Shown piece after piece: positions 8,942 through 15,742 of a DNA stretch of 64,000 bases (within the stretch, counting starts at the first letter, position 1; every line of letters begins with the position of its first letter). A program made the translations under genes and the position numbers. The notes beneath the pieces were generated by a model. The model worked only from the letters and a program-made list of their open reading frames with translations. It was not told the origin of the DNA and did not search any database. Source of the stretch: Betaproteobacteria bacterium (GTDB lineage: Bacteria > Pseudomonadota > Gammaproteobacteria > Burkholderiales > Burkholderiaceae_C); contig JANXLW010000158.1 in NCBI GenBank assembly GCA_025354965.1, positions 6,403 to 70,402 on the forward strand, written 5' to 3'.

Positions 8942-9943
8942 ATGACAAGCAACGACAATGCCGCTCGAATCTCTCAGGCGGAGCAGGCAATACGCCTGGC
9001 ACGGGACACCCTGGATATCGAGGCTGCGGCAGTTTTGGGTTTAAAGCAACACCTGGGGCAGTCGTTTGCCCGAGCAGTGGAGATGATGCTGGATGTGACT
9101 GGTCGCGTGGTAGTGATGGGGATGGGAAAGAGCGGCCATATCGGGCGCAAGATCGCGGCCACCCTGGCCTCAACCGGCACTCCAGCCATGTTTGTGCACC
9201 CGGCCGAGGCCAGTCATGGTGACCTCGGCATGATCACGCCTGTCGATCTTGTGCTAGCCATCTCGAACAGCGGTGAATCAGAAGAGTTGACTGCCATCCT
9301 GCCGGTGCTCAAGCGGATGGGCACACCCCTGATTGCCATGACTGGCAGGGCGGAATCGACCTTGTCCCGCCATGCGGACGTATTTCTTGACTGCGGGGTT
9401 GAGAAAGAAGCCTGCCCCCTGAATCTGGCTCCTACCGCAAGTACAACGGCGCAACTGGCACTGGGCGACGCGTTGGCCGTAGCCCTGCTTGATGCGCGTG
9501 GTTTCAAGGCTGAAGATTTTGCACGATCCCACCCTGGTGGCGCACTTGGGCGCAAGCTGCTAACCCATGTCAGTGACGTTATGCGAAGCGGCGATAACGT
9601 GCCCAAGGTCGGACCACGGGCCAGTTTCACCGAGTTGATGCGGGAGATGAGCGTGAAGGGCTTGGGCGCTACGGCCATTGCGGATGAAAATTCGGCAGTG
9701 CTCGGGATTTTTACCGATGGCGACTTACGCCGCCTGGTTGAGAAAGGGATTGACTTGCGTAGCAGCACGGCGCAGCAGGTCATGCACGCCAATCCTCGCA
9801 CCATTGCCAGCGACGCACTGGCCGTGGAAGCTGCCGAATTGATGGAGCAGCACTGCATCACCAGCGTGCTGGTGCTGGATAAGGCGGGTCGATTGTGCGG
9901 TGCTGTCAACAGCAATGACCTGATGCGTGCGAAGGTCATTTGA
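8942..9943 (+). CDS. kdsD: D-arabinose-5-phosphate isomerase
   Basis: KdsD converts ribulose-5-phosphate to arabinose-5-phosphate, the first step towards the Kdo sugar of lipopolysaccharide. The 333-aa protein has an N-terminal SIS sugar-isomerase domain with GMGKSGHIGRKIAATLASTG (about 60-80) and SNSGESEE, then two CBS domains (about 210-330) that probably sense nucleotide-sugars. It overlaps kdsC by TGATG, so the two genes are coupled. Normal length for the family. Confidence 0.96.
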   Translation: MTSNDNAARISQAEQAIRLARDTLDIEAAAVLGLKQHLGQSFARAVEMMLDVTGRVVVMGMGKSGHIGRKIAATLASTGTPAMFVHPAEASHGDLGMITPVDLVLAISNSGESEELTAILPVLKRMGTPLIAMTGRAESTLSRHADVFLDCGVEKEACPLNLAPTASTTAQLALGDALAVALLDARGFKAEDFARSHPGGALGRKLLTHVSDVMRSGDNVPKVGPRASFTELMREMSVKGLGATAIADENSAVLGIFTDGDLRRLVEKGIDLRSSTAQQVMHANPRTIASDALAVEAAELMEQHCITSVLVLDKAGRLCGAVNSNDLMRAKVI

Positions 9944-10485
9944 TGACTCCAAGCGTCAATTTTCCACCGGAATTGTTGCTCTTGGCACAGGACATCCGGG
10001 TGGTTTTCTTTGATGTCGATGGTGTCCTGACCGACGGTGGGCTGTACTTCACGGCATCGGGGGAAACCATCAAACGGTTTCATACGCTGGACGGTCACGG
10101 CCTCAAACTGCTAATGCGTGCCAACATTACGCCGGCGGTCATTACTGGGCGCGATTCAAAACCACTGCGTTTGCGGCTTGCAGCTTTGGGCATTCAGCAT
10201 GTGCATTACGGAACCGAAGACAAACGTCCCGCTGCCGAACAAACTCTTCAGGTTTTGGGGTTTGGCTGGGATCAGGCGGCGGCGATGGGAGACGACTGGG
10301 CAGATCTTGCTGTTATGCGGCAAAGTGCATTTGCTTGTGCTCCGAAAAATGCGCATAGCGAGGTTAAATCAATCTCGCACTACATCACCAGCGCTCGGGG
10401 TGGCGAAGGCGCCGTCAGGGAGTTGTGTGACCTATTGCTGATTGCCAGTGGCAGATATGCCGGATTTCTTGCGGACAGCATGTAG
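9943..10485 (+). CDS. kdsC: 3-deoxy-D-manno-octulosonate 8-phosphate phosphatase
   Basis: KdsC removes the phosphate from Kdo-8-phosphate. The 180-aa protein is a minimal HAD-family (type C0) phosphatase: motif I FFDVDGVLTDGGLY with nucleophile and acid/base aspartates (about 24-37), motif II in VITGRDS, and motif III/IV MGDDWADLAVM (about 110-120). ATG 9943 overlaps the kdsD stop; a TTG three bases upstream is in frame but less likely. It overlaps lptC by one base, so kdsD-kdsC-lptC read as one operon. Confidence 0.95.
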   Translation: MTPSVNFPPELLLLAQDIRVVFFDVDGVLTDGGLYFTASGETIKRFHTLDGHGLKLLMRANITPAVITGRDSKPLRLRLAALGIQHVHYGTEDKRPAAEQTLQVLGFGWDQAAAMGDDWADLAVMRQSAFACAPKNAHSEVKSISHYITSARGGEGAVRELCDLLLIASGRYAGFLADSM

Positions 10486-11108
10486 TGATCAAGTTGTTAC
10501 GCGCCTTGTGGGAGCGACTGTCGCTCTATCTTCCTGTCATTCTCATGGGCGTGCTGGCGCTTGGAACCTATTGGTTGGTGCGCAGCACTCCACTTTTTCT
10601 GCCCGCTGCTCAAGAGCAGCCAGCAAAGCACGAGGCTGACTATTTCATGCGCAAATTTTCAGTGAGAACTTTTGACGAATCGGGACGACTCAAAAGTGAA
10701 GTGTTTGGAGCGAATGCCCACCATTTTCCGGACACGGACACACTTGATGTCGATTTTGTTCGCATTCGGTCGTTTAACGTCGACGGACGTTTGACGACTG
10801 CAACTGCGAGTCGTGCGCTGGTCAACGGAGATGCCTCCGAAGTGCAATTGATTGGCAATGCTCGGGTGGTGCGCGAGTCTGGAGTCAATAGTGCTGGACA
10901 GTCCCTCAAACGGATGGAATTTCGCAGCGAGTTTTTGCGTGTTTCTGTTGAAGCAGAGCGCCTCGAGTCGGATAAACCGGTGGAACTGATGCGCGGCGAG
11001 GATCGATTCACTGCTGACAAATTGGATTTCAACAACGTTGACCGCATTTTGCAACTCAAAGGCCGTGTCAAAGGCAGGTTGGTTCCTGACGCCTCCACCT
11101 CCAAATAG
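10485..11108 (+). CDS. lptC: LPS export ABC transporter periplasmic protein LptC
   Basis: LptC is the bitopic inner-membrane component that passes lipopolysaccharide from LptB2FG to LptA. The 207-aa protein has one N-terminal transmembrane helix (about 12-35) and a periplasmic beta-jellyroll domain rich in alternating short strands, including the YFMRKFSVRTFDESGRLKS segment characteristic of the YrbK/LptC family. The start is GTG 10485, overlapping the kdsC stop. In most relatives lptA and lptB follow directly; here they do not, and the operon ends at a region holding no plus-strand gene. Confidence 0.92.
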   Translation: MIKLLRALWERLSLYLPVILMGVLALGTYWLVRSTPLFLPAAQEQPAKHEADYFMRKFSVRTFDESGRLKSEVFGANAHHFPDTDTLDVDFVRIRSFNVDGRLTTATASRALVNGDASEVQLIGNARVVRESGVNSAGQSLKRMEFRSEFLRVSVEAERLESDKPVELMRGEDRFTADKLDFNNVDRILQLKGRVKGRLVPDASTSK

Positions 11109-11145
11109 TCAGCTAATTCTCAACATGCCGAACGATTAGCGTTTA

Positions 11146-11307
11146 TCACCGCCGCATCGCGCGGGCTCTGCCAGCCTTTGGTTTGGTGTTTCCACCAAGC
11201 AGGATATGCGGTGGCCAAAGTGTTAAGGCCGCCCAATTGTCCAATTGATAAAGCCCTTGCCGGGTGAGCCCGAAAACCACGTGGCCCTCAGCAATGAATT
11301 GCTGCAC
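11146..11307 (-). CDS. Possible small protein or gene remnant (53 aa), unrecognised
   Basis: An open frame from GTG 11307 to TGA 11146 would encode VQQFIAEGHVVFGLTRQGLY and a Trp/Pro-containing second half ending in a basic tail (KPKAGRARAMRR). The amino-acid composition looks protein-like rather than random, but there is no strong ribosome-binding site and no family was recognised. It lies between lptC and the RRM protein gene, downstream of a terminator. It could be a decayed gene end at a rearrangement point. Low confidence. Confidence 0.25.
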   Translation of the reverse strand: MQQFIAEGHVVFGLTRQGLYQLDNWAALTLWPPHILLGGNTKPKAGRARAMRR

Positions 11308-11334
11308 TCTCGTGGAATTTGCTGACGAAATGAA

Positions 11335-11364
11335 AAAAGGGCCACAGGAGCCCCTTTTATTTTT
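11335..11364 (-). terminator. Rho-independent terminator after the RRM protein gene (possibly bidirectional)
   Basis: The arms AAAAGGG at 11335-11341 and CCCTTTT at 11352-11358 form a stem, with T-runs on both strands (11360-11364 on plus; the A-run 11333-11338 gives Ts on minus). It lies 26 bp past the stop of the minus-strand RRM gene and could also end lptC transcription. Confidence 0.75.
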
Positions 11365-11389
11365 GGTTGGTGTATAGCTAGTCGAGTGC

Positions 11390-11815
11390 TTAGTAGCTGC
11401 TGCGACCACCGCCATAACCGCCGCCGCCGCCACTGCGACCACCGCCGGCGCCACCGCCGTAACCACCGCCACCACCGCTACGGCCGCCACCAGCGCCACC
11501 GCCGTAACCACCACCACCGCCAGCGCCACCACCGAAGCCACCACCACCAGTGCGGGGAGGACGAGCTTCCATCGGACGGGCCTCGTTTACCACGAGGCCA
11601 CGGCCACCATATTGTTGCCCGTTCATACCGCTGATTGCAGCTTGTGCCTCAGCGTCGCTGCCCATTTCGACAAAGCCGAAGCCTTTGGAGCGGCCAGTGT
11701 CACGCTCCATCATGACTTTGGCGCTGGTAACGGTACCGTGTGCGGCAAATGCTTGCTGCAGGTCTTCGTCACGGAAAGTGTAGGGCAGGTTGCCCACGTA
11801 AAGTTTGTTGCCCAT
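11390..11815 (-). CDS. Glycine-rich RNA-binding protein (single RRM)
   Basis: A 141-aa RNA-binding protein of the bacterial cold-inducible Rbp type. Residues 1-80 are one RRM domain with RNP2 KLYVGNLPY at 3-11 and RNP1 KGFGFVEM near 43-50. The remaining tail is low complexity: GGGGGYGGGAGGGRSGGG-like repeats ending RSSY, which probably promotes RNA binding or condensation. The start at 11815 (MGNKLYVGNL) was chosen because GAGGAG sits about 8 bp upstream; an in-frame ATG at 11830 lies upstream of that site. A terminator follows. Typically a cold- or stress-induced RNA chaperone; its target is unknown. Confidence 0.93.
   Translation of the reverse strand: MGNKLYVGNLPYTFRDEDLQQAFAAHGTVTSAKVMMERDTGRSKGFGFVEMGSDAEAQAAISGMNGQQYGGRGLVVNEARPMEARPPRTGGGGFGGGAGGGGGYGGGAGGGRSGGGGGYGGGAGGGRSGGGGGYGGGRSSY
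11400..11545. repeat. Tandem glycine-codon repeats inside the RRM protein gene
   Basis: The 3' part of the gene consists of near-identical GC-rich units, with the block accaccgccgtaacc/accgctacggccgcc recurring several times. Units encode a YGGGAGGGRSGGGG-like motif. Such repeats can change copy number by slippage, altering tail length in steps of whole units without breaking the frame. Confidence 0.7.
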
Positions 11816-12144
11816 GAAAGGACTCCTCAAAATGACTCAAAACGCGATGGAGTCCAAAACCGCTATTAACCCGCAATCAACAAACCAATGTAGACTTAAA
11901 GCAGACGCGAAACTGACAAACACCGCAAACTTGTACAACCGATTTTCGGCAATACGGCTGCATTATGCGTCAAGTTTTATTTTTTCACAAATTTCTTGGG
12001 CAAGCGTACACTGTTGCCAGACCCTTTAGCAAATAGTTGCGTCTTCATGGCGCCACAGGTTCAACACCGGTTCTTGGTATTGCCCAAGGTCAGTTCCGAC
12101 AAGCTTCACCGACGACAAACGGCAACAGATTTGCGGGAAGACTA
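11816..12144. other. 329-bp intergenic region upstream of the RRM gene
   Basis: No protein gene was recognised. It contains the GAGGAG ribosome-binding site of the RRM gene (just above 11822) and a long A+T-rich leader that could act as a cold-responsive 5' UTR. It also takes in the 3' flank of amtB, for which no clear terminator hairpin was seen. Confidence 0.4.
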
Positions 12145-13347
12145 CTACCAGTTCGCTTCTCGTTCTGGAGAGGCGCTAATCTTGTGAATAGACAGGTCGG
12201 CGCCATCGAATTCTTCTTCCTGACTCAAGCGCAACCCCATGCCGGCCTTGAGTACACCGTAAACTGCCAAGCCTCCAACGACGGCCCAGATGACACCCAA
12301 AGCCGTCCCGATGAGTTGACCGCCAAGGTTCACACCTCCTAATCCGCCCATCGCCTTCGCGCCAAAAATGCCTGCTGCGATGCCTCCCCAGGTTCCGCAT
12401 AATCCGTGCAACGGCCACACGCCTAACACGTCATCAATCTTCCATTTGTTTTGTGTCAGCGTAAACATGACGACAAAGATGGCGCCAGCGACGCAACCCA
12501 CCACCAGCGCACCCAAAGGGTGCATAACATCGGAACCCGCGCATATGGCTACAAGCCCGGCTAGCGGGCCGTTGTGGACAAAGCCGGGGTCGTTCTTACC
12601 GACCAGCAATGCCATCAATGTGCCTCCGGCCATAGCCATCAAAGAGTTTACCGCTACCAAGCCCGAGATTTTGTTCAATGTTTGTGCGCTCATCACATTG
12701 AAGCCAAACCAGCCCACGGTAAGTACCCATGCCCCCAGAGCCAGAAATGGAATACTGGATGGAGGATGCGCAGAGATGGCCCCATCTTTGCGATAGCGGT
12801 TACTGCGGGCCCCTAAAAGGACCACAGCAGGCAGGGCAATCCAGCCGCCCAAGGCGTGGACCACCACGCTACCGGCAAAATCATGGAACTCTTCACCGGT
12901 GATTTCTTTGATCCATGCCTGCACACCGAAGTGCTGGTTCCAAACGATGCCTTCGAAGAACGGATAAATGAAACCCACGATTGCCGCTGTGGCCAGCAAT
13001 TGCGGCCAGAATTTGGCTCTCTCGGCAATGCCGCCAGAGATAATCGCTGGAATAGCTGCTGCAAACGTCAGCAAAAAGAAAAACTTGACAAGCTCATAGC
13101 CGTTTTTGGCAGCTAACTGCTCGGCGCCTACGAAGAAGCTGGTGCTGTAGGCTACGGCGTATCCGATTGAAAAATAAACAACCGTTGACACGGAAAAGTC
13201 CACCAGAATCTTGACCAGCGCATTCACCTGATTTTTGCGGCGCACGGTGCCGAGCTCCAAAAAAGCGAAACCTGCGTGCATGGCCAGCACCATGACAGCG
13301 CCGAGAAGAATGAATAGGGTGTCTGTGCCCTGCTTTAGTGCTTCCAT
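12145..13347 (-). CDS. amtB: Ammonium transporter
   Basis: A 400-aa Amt/MEP/Rh-family channel that takes up ammonium across the inner membrane. It has about 11 hydrophobic segments, with family signatures such as DFAGSVVVHALGGW (the pore-lining region) and the conserved histidines in VVHALGG and VWPLHGLCG. No glnK is adjacent, unlike in many relatives, so the PII partner must be elsewhere. Upstream (13419-13434) is a good sigma-54-type promoter on the same strand, which suggests induction by NtrC under nitrogen limitation. Confidence 0.95.
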   Translation of the reverse strand: MEALKQGTDTLFILLGAVMVLAMHAGFAFLELGTVRRKNQVNALVKILVDFSVSTVVYFSIGYAVAYSTSFFVGAEQLAAKNGYELVKFFFLLTFAAAIPAIISGGIAERAKFWPQLLATAAIVGFIYPFFEGIVWNQHFGVQAWIKEITGEEFHDFAGSVVVHALGGWIALPAVVLLGARSNRYRKDGAISAHPPSSIPFLALGAWVLTVGWFGFNVMSAQTLNKISGLVAVNSLMAMAGGTLMALLVGKNDPGFVHNGPLAGLVAICAGSDVMHPLGALVVGCVAGAIFVVMFTLTQNKWKIDDVLGVWPLHGLCGTWGGIAAGIFGAKAMGGLGGVNLGGQLIGTALGVIWAVVGGLAVYGVLKAGMGLRLSQEEEFDGADLSIHKISASPEREANW

Positions 13348-13375
13348 GCGGACCTTTGGGGTGAAATTGGTTTAA

Positions 13376-13413
13376 TTGGTGCGTAAACTGTGAAAAAACC
13401 AGAAACGCACCAA
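13376..13413. repeat. 9-bp inverted repeat in the amtB promoter/leader
   Basis: TTGGTGCGT at 13376-13384 and ACGCACCAA at 13405-13413 are exact reverse complements separated by 20 bp. They lie between the sigma-54-like promoter and the amtB start. This could be an RNA hairpin in the leader or a protein-binding dyad; the sequence resembles NtrC half-sites (GGTGC) but with unusual spacing and position. Confidence 0.5.
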
Positions 13414-13418
13414 AGTGA

Positions 13419-13434
13419 AGCAAAAATCGAGCCA
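13419..13434 (-). promoter_or_regulatory. Sigma-54 (RpoN)-type promoter for amtB
   Basis: On the minus strand the sequence reads TGGCTCG-ATTT-TTGCT, matching the -24/-12 consensus TGGCACG-N4-TTGCT with one mismatch and exactly 10 bp between GG and GC. It lies about 70 bp upstream of the amtB ATG. Nitrogen-controlled ammonium transporter genes commonly use this promoter class. Confidence 0.7.
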
Positions 13435-13593
13435 AAGAGAGATTGGAAGCGCGCAAAACCGTGCAGATTACGCCCGCGGTCAGTAAGTTGAATCTATGAG
13501 GTTCAAGCTCGAAATCAGGTGTCTGGCCGGTGGACTGACCGTAGTGCAAACCTTCATCAAAGTAGGCATCTGGACTTCGATCTATACTTAACC

Positions 13594-13661
13594 GTTGCGC
13601 CGATTTGATCCAGGATTGCGGGCGCCGAAGCCGCAGAGCTTCGAAGTTCAGCTAAACACGG
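13594..13661 (+). ncRNA. SAM-II-like riboswitch upstream of metX
   Basis: A pseudoknot-type aptamer is visible. P1 is GCGC 13597-13600 paired with GCGC 13622-13625. Its loop reads GATTTGATCC then ATTGC (13602-13619), close to the SAM-II loop as I remember it. The conserved downstream GCTAAA is at 13651-13656, followed by CGG. The linker carries an extra perfect 6-bp hairpin (CGAAGC 13626-13631 with GCTTCG 13638-13643). A terminator follows at 13676-13712 and then metX, the expected target. Binding of S-adenosylmethionine would be expected to switch metX off. A TATACT -10-like element lies at 13583-13588. Confidence 0.75.
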
Positions 13662-13675
13662 CCACTGCATCAGGT

Positions 13676-13712
13676 AACCCGGCCCCTCATTTCGAGTAGC
13701 CGGGTTTTTTTT
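13676..13712 (+). terminator. Intrinsic terminator, expression platform of the metX leader
   Basis: AACCCGGC at 13676-13683 pairs with GCCGGGTT at 13699-13706, followed by an unbroken run of Ts to 13712. It lies after the SAM-II-like aptamer and 54 bp before the metX ATG, so premature termination is the likely control mechanism. Confidence 0.9.
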
Positions 13713-13766
13713 AGACATTTTGAGACAAGTCACAGCCAAGCAGGCGCTGCCCCCGCACCGATTAAG

Positions 13767-15014
13767 ATGATTGCCACGCCAAAGTCCATGTTATTTGCCG
13801 ACCCTTTGCCTTTGCAAAGCGGTGCGACTATTCGCGACTACTCGCTGAGTTTTGAAACGTATGGCACGCTCAATGCCGACAAATCCAACGTCGCGTTGAT
13901 TTGCCATGCTTTGAATGCCTCACACCATGTTGCGGGCATCTATGCGGGACAAGACAAGTCCGAGGGCTGGTGGGACAACATGATTGGCCCAGGCAAGCCA
14001 CTGGACACGAACAAGTTCTTCGTTATCGGCGTTAACAATCTCGGTTCCTGCTTCGGCTCCACCGGGCCTATGCATGTGAACCCCGATACCGGTCGGATTT
14101 ACGGCGCCGATTTTCCTGTAGTCACGGTTGAGGACTGGGTTACCGCGCAGGCCCGTTTGCTGGATGCCTTGGGTATCCAGACGCTGGCTGCAGTGATGGG
14201 CGGTTCTTTGGGCGGAATGCAGGCTTTGTCATGGGCGTTGCAGTATCCGGATCGAGTGCGCCACGCCGTGGTGGTGGCCAGTGCTCCCAACTTGACGGCG
14301 GAGAACATTGCCTTTAATGAAGTGGCGCGCCGCGCCATCGTGACTGATCCGGATTTTCATGGCGGACATTTTTACGAACACGGCGTTATCCCAAAACGCG
14401 GTTTGCGCATCGCTCGCATGATTGGCCACATCACTTATCTCAGTGACGATGTCATGAACGAGAAGTTTGGGCGCCAATTGCGTGTTTTGACTGACGGCGA
14501 TGATCTGGGTAACTACCTTTTTAGCACGCAAGAGGTCGAATTTCAGATCGAAAGCTACCTGAGACATCAGGGCGACAAATTTGCCGAGTACTTTGATGCC
14601 AACACTTACCTGCTGATCACAAGAGCGCTCGACTACTTTGATCCGGCCCGCACCTACGGTGGTGACTTGAGCCATGCGCTGGCGCGCGCGACCTGCAAAT
14701 TCTTGCTCGCTAGTTTTACCACCGACTGGCGGTTTGCTCCCAAACGCAGCCGCGAAATCGTTAAGGCGCTACTCGACAACCGGCGGGACGTAAGCTACGC
14801 CGAAATTGACGCGCCGCACGGACATGATGCCTTTTTGTTGGATGACGCGCGTTACATGGCTGTCATCAGATCTTATTTTGAGAACGTCGCCAAGGAAGTG
14901 GCAGCCACAGCGCCGGACCGCTCCCAGCAAGACACAGCTCCCTTGAGGGACAGCGCAGTACGCGAAGCGCTCTCGGAGAACGGCGTAGCCACAAGCGTGG
15001 GGGCAAGACTATGA
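13767..15014 (+). CDS. metX: Homoserine O-acyltransferase (acetyl or succinyl)
   Basis: MetX activates the homoserine hydroxyl by acylation, the committed step of methionine synthesis. The 415-aa protein is an alpha/beta hydrolase with the nucleophile elbow in GGSLGGMQALSW (serine near residue 145), and Asp/His of the triad in the C-terminal part (HGHDAFLLD). Early motifs ICHALNASHHVAG and NNLGSCFGSTGP are family signatures. Whether acetyl- or succinyl-CoA is used cannot be read with certainty; many betaproteobacterial MetX with a MetW partner use succinyl-CoA. It overlaps metW by ATGA and is preceded by a riboswitch and terminator. Confidence 0.96.
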   Translation: MIATPKSMLFADPLPLQSGATIRDYSLSFETYGTLNADKSNVALICHALNASHHVAGIYAGQDKSEGWWDNMIGPGKPLDTNKFFVIGVNNLGSCFGSTGPMHVNPDTGRIYGADFPVVTVEDWVTAQARLLDALGIQTLAAVMGGSLGGMQALSWALQYPDRVRHAVVVASAPNLTAENIAFNEVARRAIVTDPDFHGGHFYEHGVIPKRGLRIARMIGHITYLSDDVMNEKFGRQLRVLTDGDDLGNYLFSTQEVEFQIESYLRHQGDKFAEYFDANTYLLITRALDYFDPARTYGGDLSHALARATCKFLLASFTTDWRFAPKRSREIVKALLDNRRDVSYAEIDAPHGHDAFLLDDARYMAVIRSYFENVAKEVAATAPDRSQQDTAPLRDSAVREALSENGVATSVGARL

Positions 15015-15592
15015 GCGATCTTGCAACCATGAATGCCATTGCCCAGCGGGTGCCTGAAGGCTCACGTGTGCTTGACCTGGGCTGCGGCGACGGCGCCATG
15101 TTGGCGTATCTGAAAAAAGAGCGTGGCTGTAACGGCTATGGTATTGAAATTGATGATGCCAACATGCTGGCATGCGTCAAGCGCGGTGTCAATGTCATCC
15201 AACTCAATCTGGATGAAGGCTTGTCACTGTTTGACGATGCTTCGTTCGACGTGGTGTTGCAAATCGACACTCTCCAGCATCTGCGCAACGCCGAGGTGAT
15301 GCTGCGTGAAACAGTGCGTGTTGGCCGCATCGGCATCGTCGCTTTTCCCAACTTTGCGCATTGGCCAAACCGCTTGAGCGTACTGCGCGGGCGCATGCCA
15401 GTCACCAGGCGTCTGCCCTACCAGTGGTACGACACGCCCAATATCCGGGTTGGAACGCACGCCGACCTCGCGCTACTGGCTCTGGGTAGCGGCCTGAAGG
15501 TGTTGGACAGCTTTGGCATCCAGGACGAACGGACGGTGCGCTTTGCGCCCAATTTGATGGCTGGCACATCTGTGTACGTCTTGTCACGGTAG
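15011..15592 (+). CDS. metW: Methionine biosynthesis protein MetW
   Basis: MetW is a small methyltransferase-like protein that partners MetX in proteobacteria, where it is needed for full acyltransferase activity. The 193-aa product has the SAM-binding motif VLDLGCGDGAML near residue 21 and the family segments GIEIDDANM and QWYDTPNIRVGTHADL. It is translationally coupled to metX by ATGA. Family knowledge, not this sequence alone, supports the partner role. Confidence 0.95.
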   Translation: MSDLATMNAIAQRVPEGSRVLDLGCGDGAMLAYLKKERGCNGYGIEIDDANMLACVKRGVNVIQLNLDEGLSLFDDASFDVVLQIDTLQHLRNAEVMLRETVRVGRIGIVAFPNFAHWPNRLSVLRGRMPVTRRLPYQWYDTPNIRVGTHADLALLALGSGLKVLDSFGIQDERTVRFAPNLMAGTSVYVLSR

Positions 15593-15654
15593 GCGACACT
15601 CCAAACGTTATTTTGCTGGCGAGCAAAGTTATCCTGACTGTGCTAGATTTCGAA

Positions 15655-15713
15655 GGCCGGGGTACCAGCTCCCCGGTCTCATACCCGCGAGGGTCTCAAG
15701 ACGGTGTCCCGTC
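15655..15713 (+). ncRNA. Structured leader of the chromate-resistance operon (chrB-motif candidate)
   Basis: Three hairpins follow each other in 59 bases. (1) GGCCGGGG 15655-15662 pairs with CCCCGGTC 15671-15678 (8 pairs, one G-U). (2) ACCC 15683-15686 pairs with GGGT 15691-15694 around a GCGA tetraloop. (3) GACGG 15700-15704 pairs with CCGTC 15709-15713 around TGTC. The block ends 30 bases before the ATG of the rhodanese-ChrB gene. Conserved chrB RNA motifs in front of chromate genes of Burkholderiales have been described from comparative genomics (from memory); this looks like such an element, but the assignment needs a covariance model. Confidence 0.6.
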
Positions 15714-15742
15714 CAAATGCTGTGACCAAGAATGGATGACTT

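Noticed and set aside
11390..11830. CRISPR-like repeat signal in the GC-rich region near 11400-11545
   Set aside because: The repeats are in-frame glycine codons of the RRM protein tail, with no unique spacers of uniform length and no cas genes.
13557..13739. Minus-strand frame over the metX leader
   Set aside because: It covers the riboswitch and terminator and has no recognisable protein features or ribosome-binding site.
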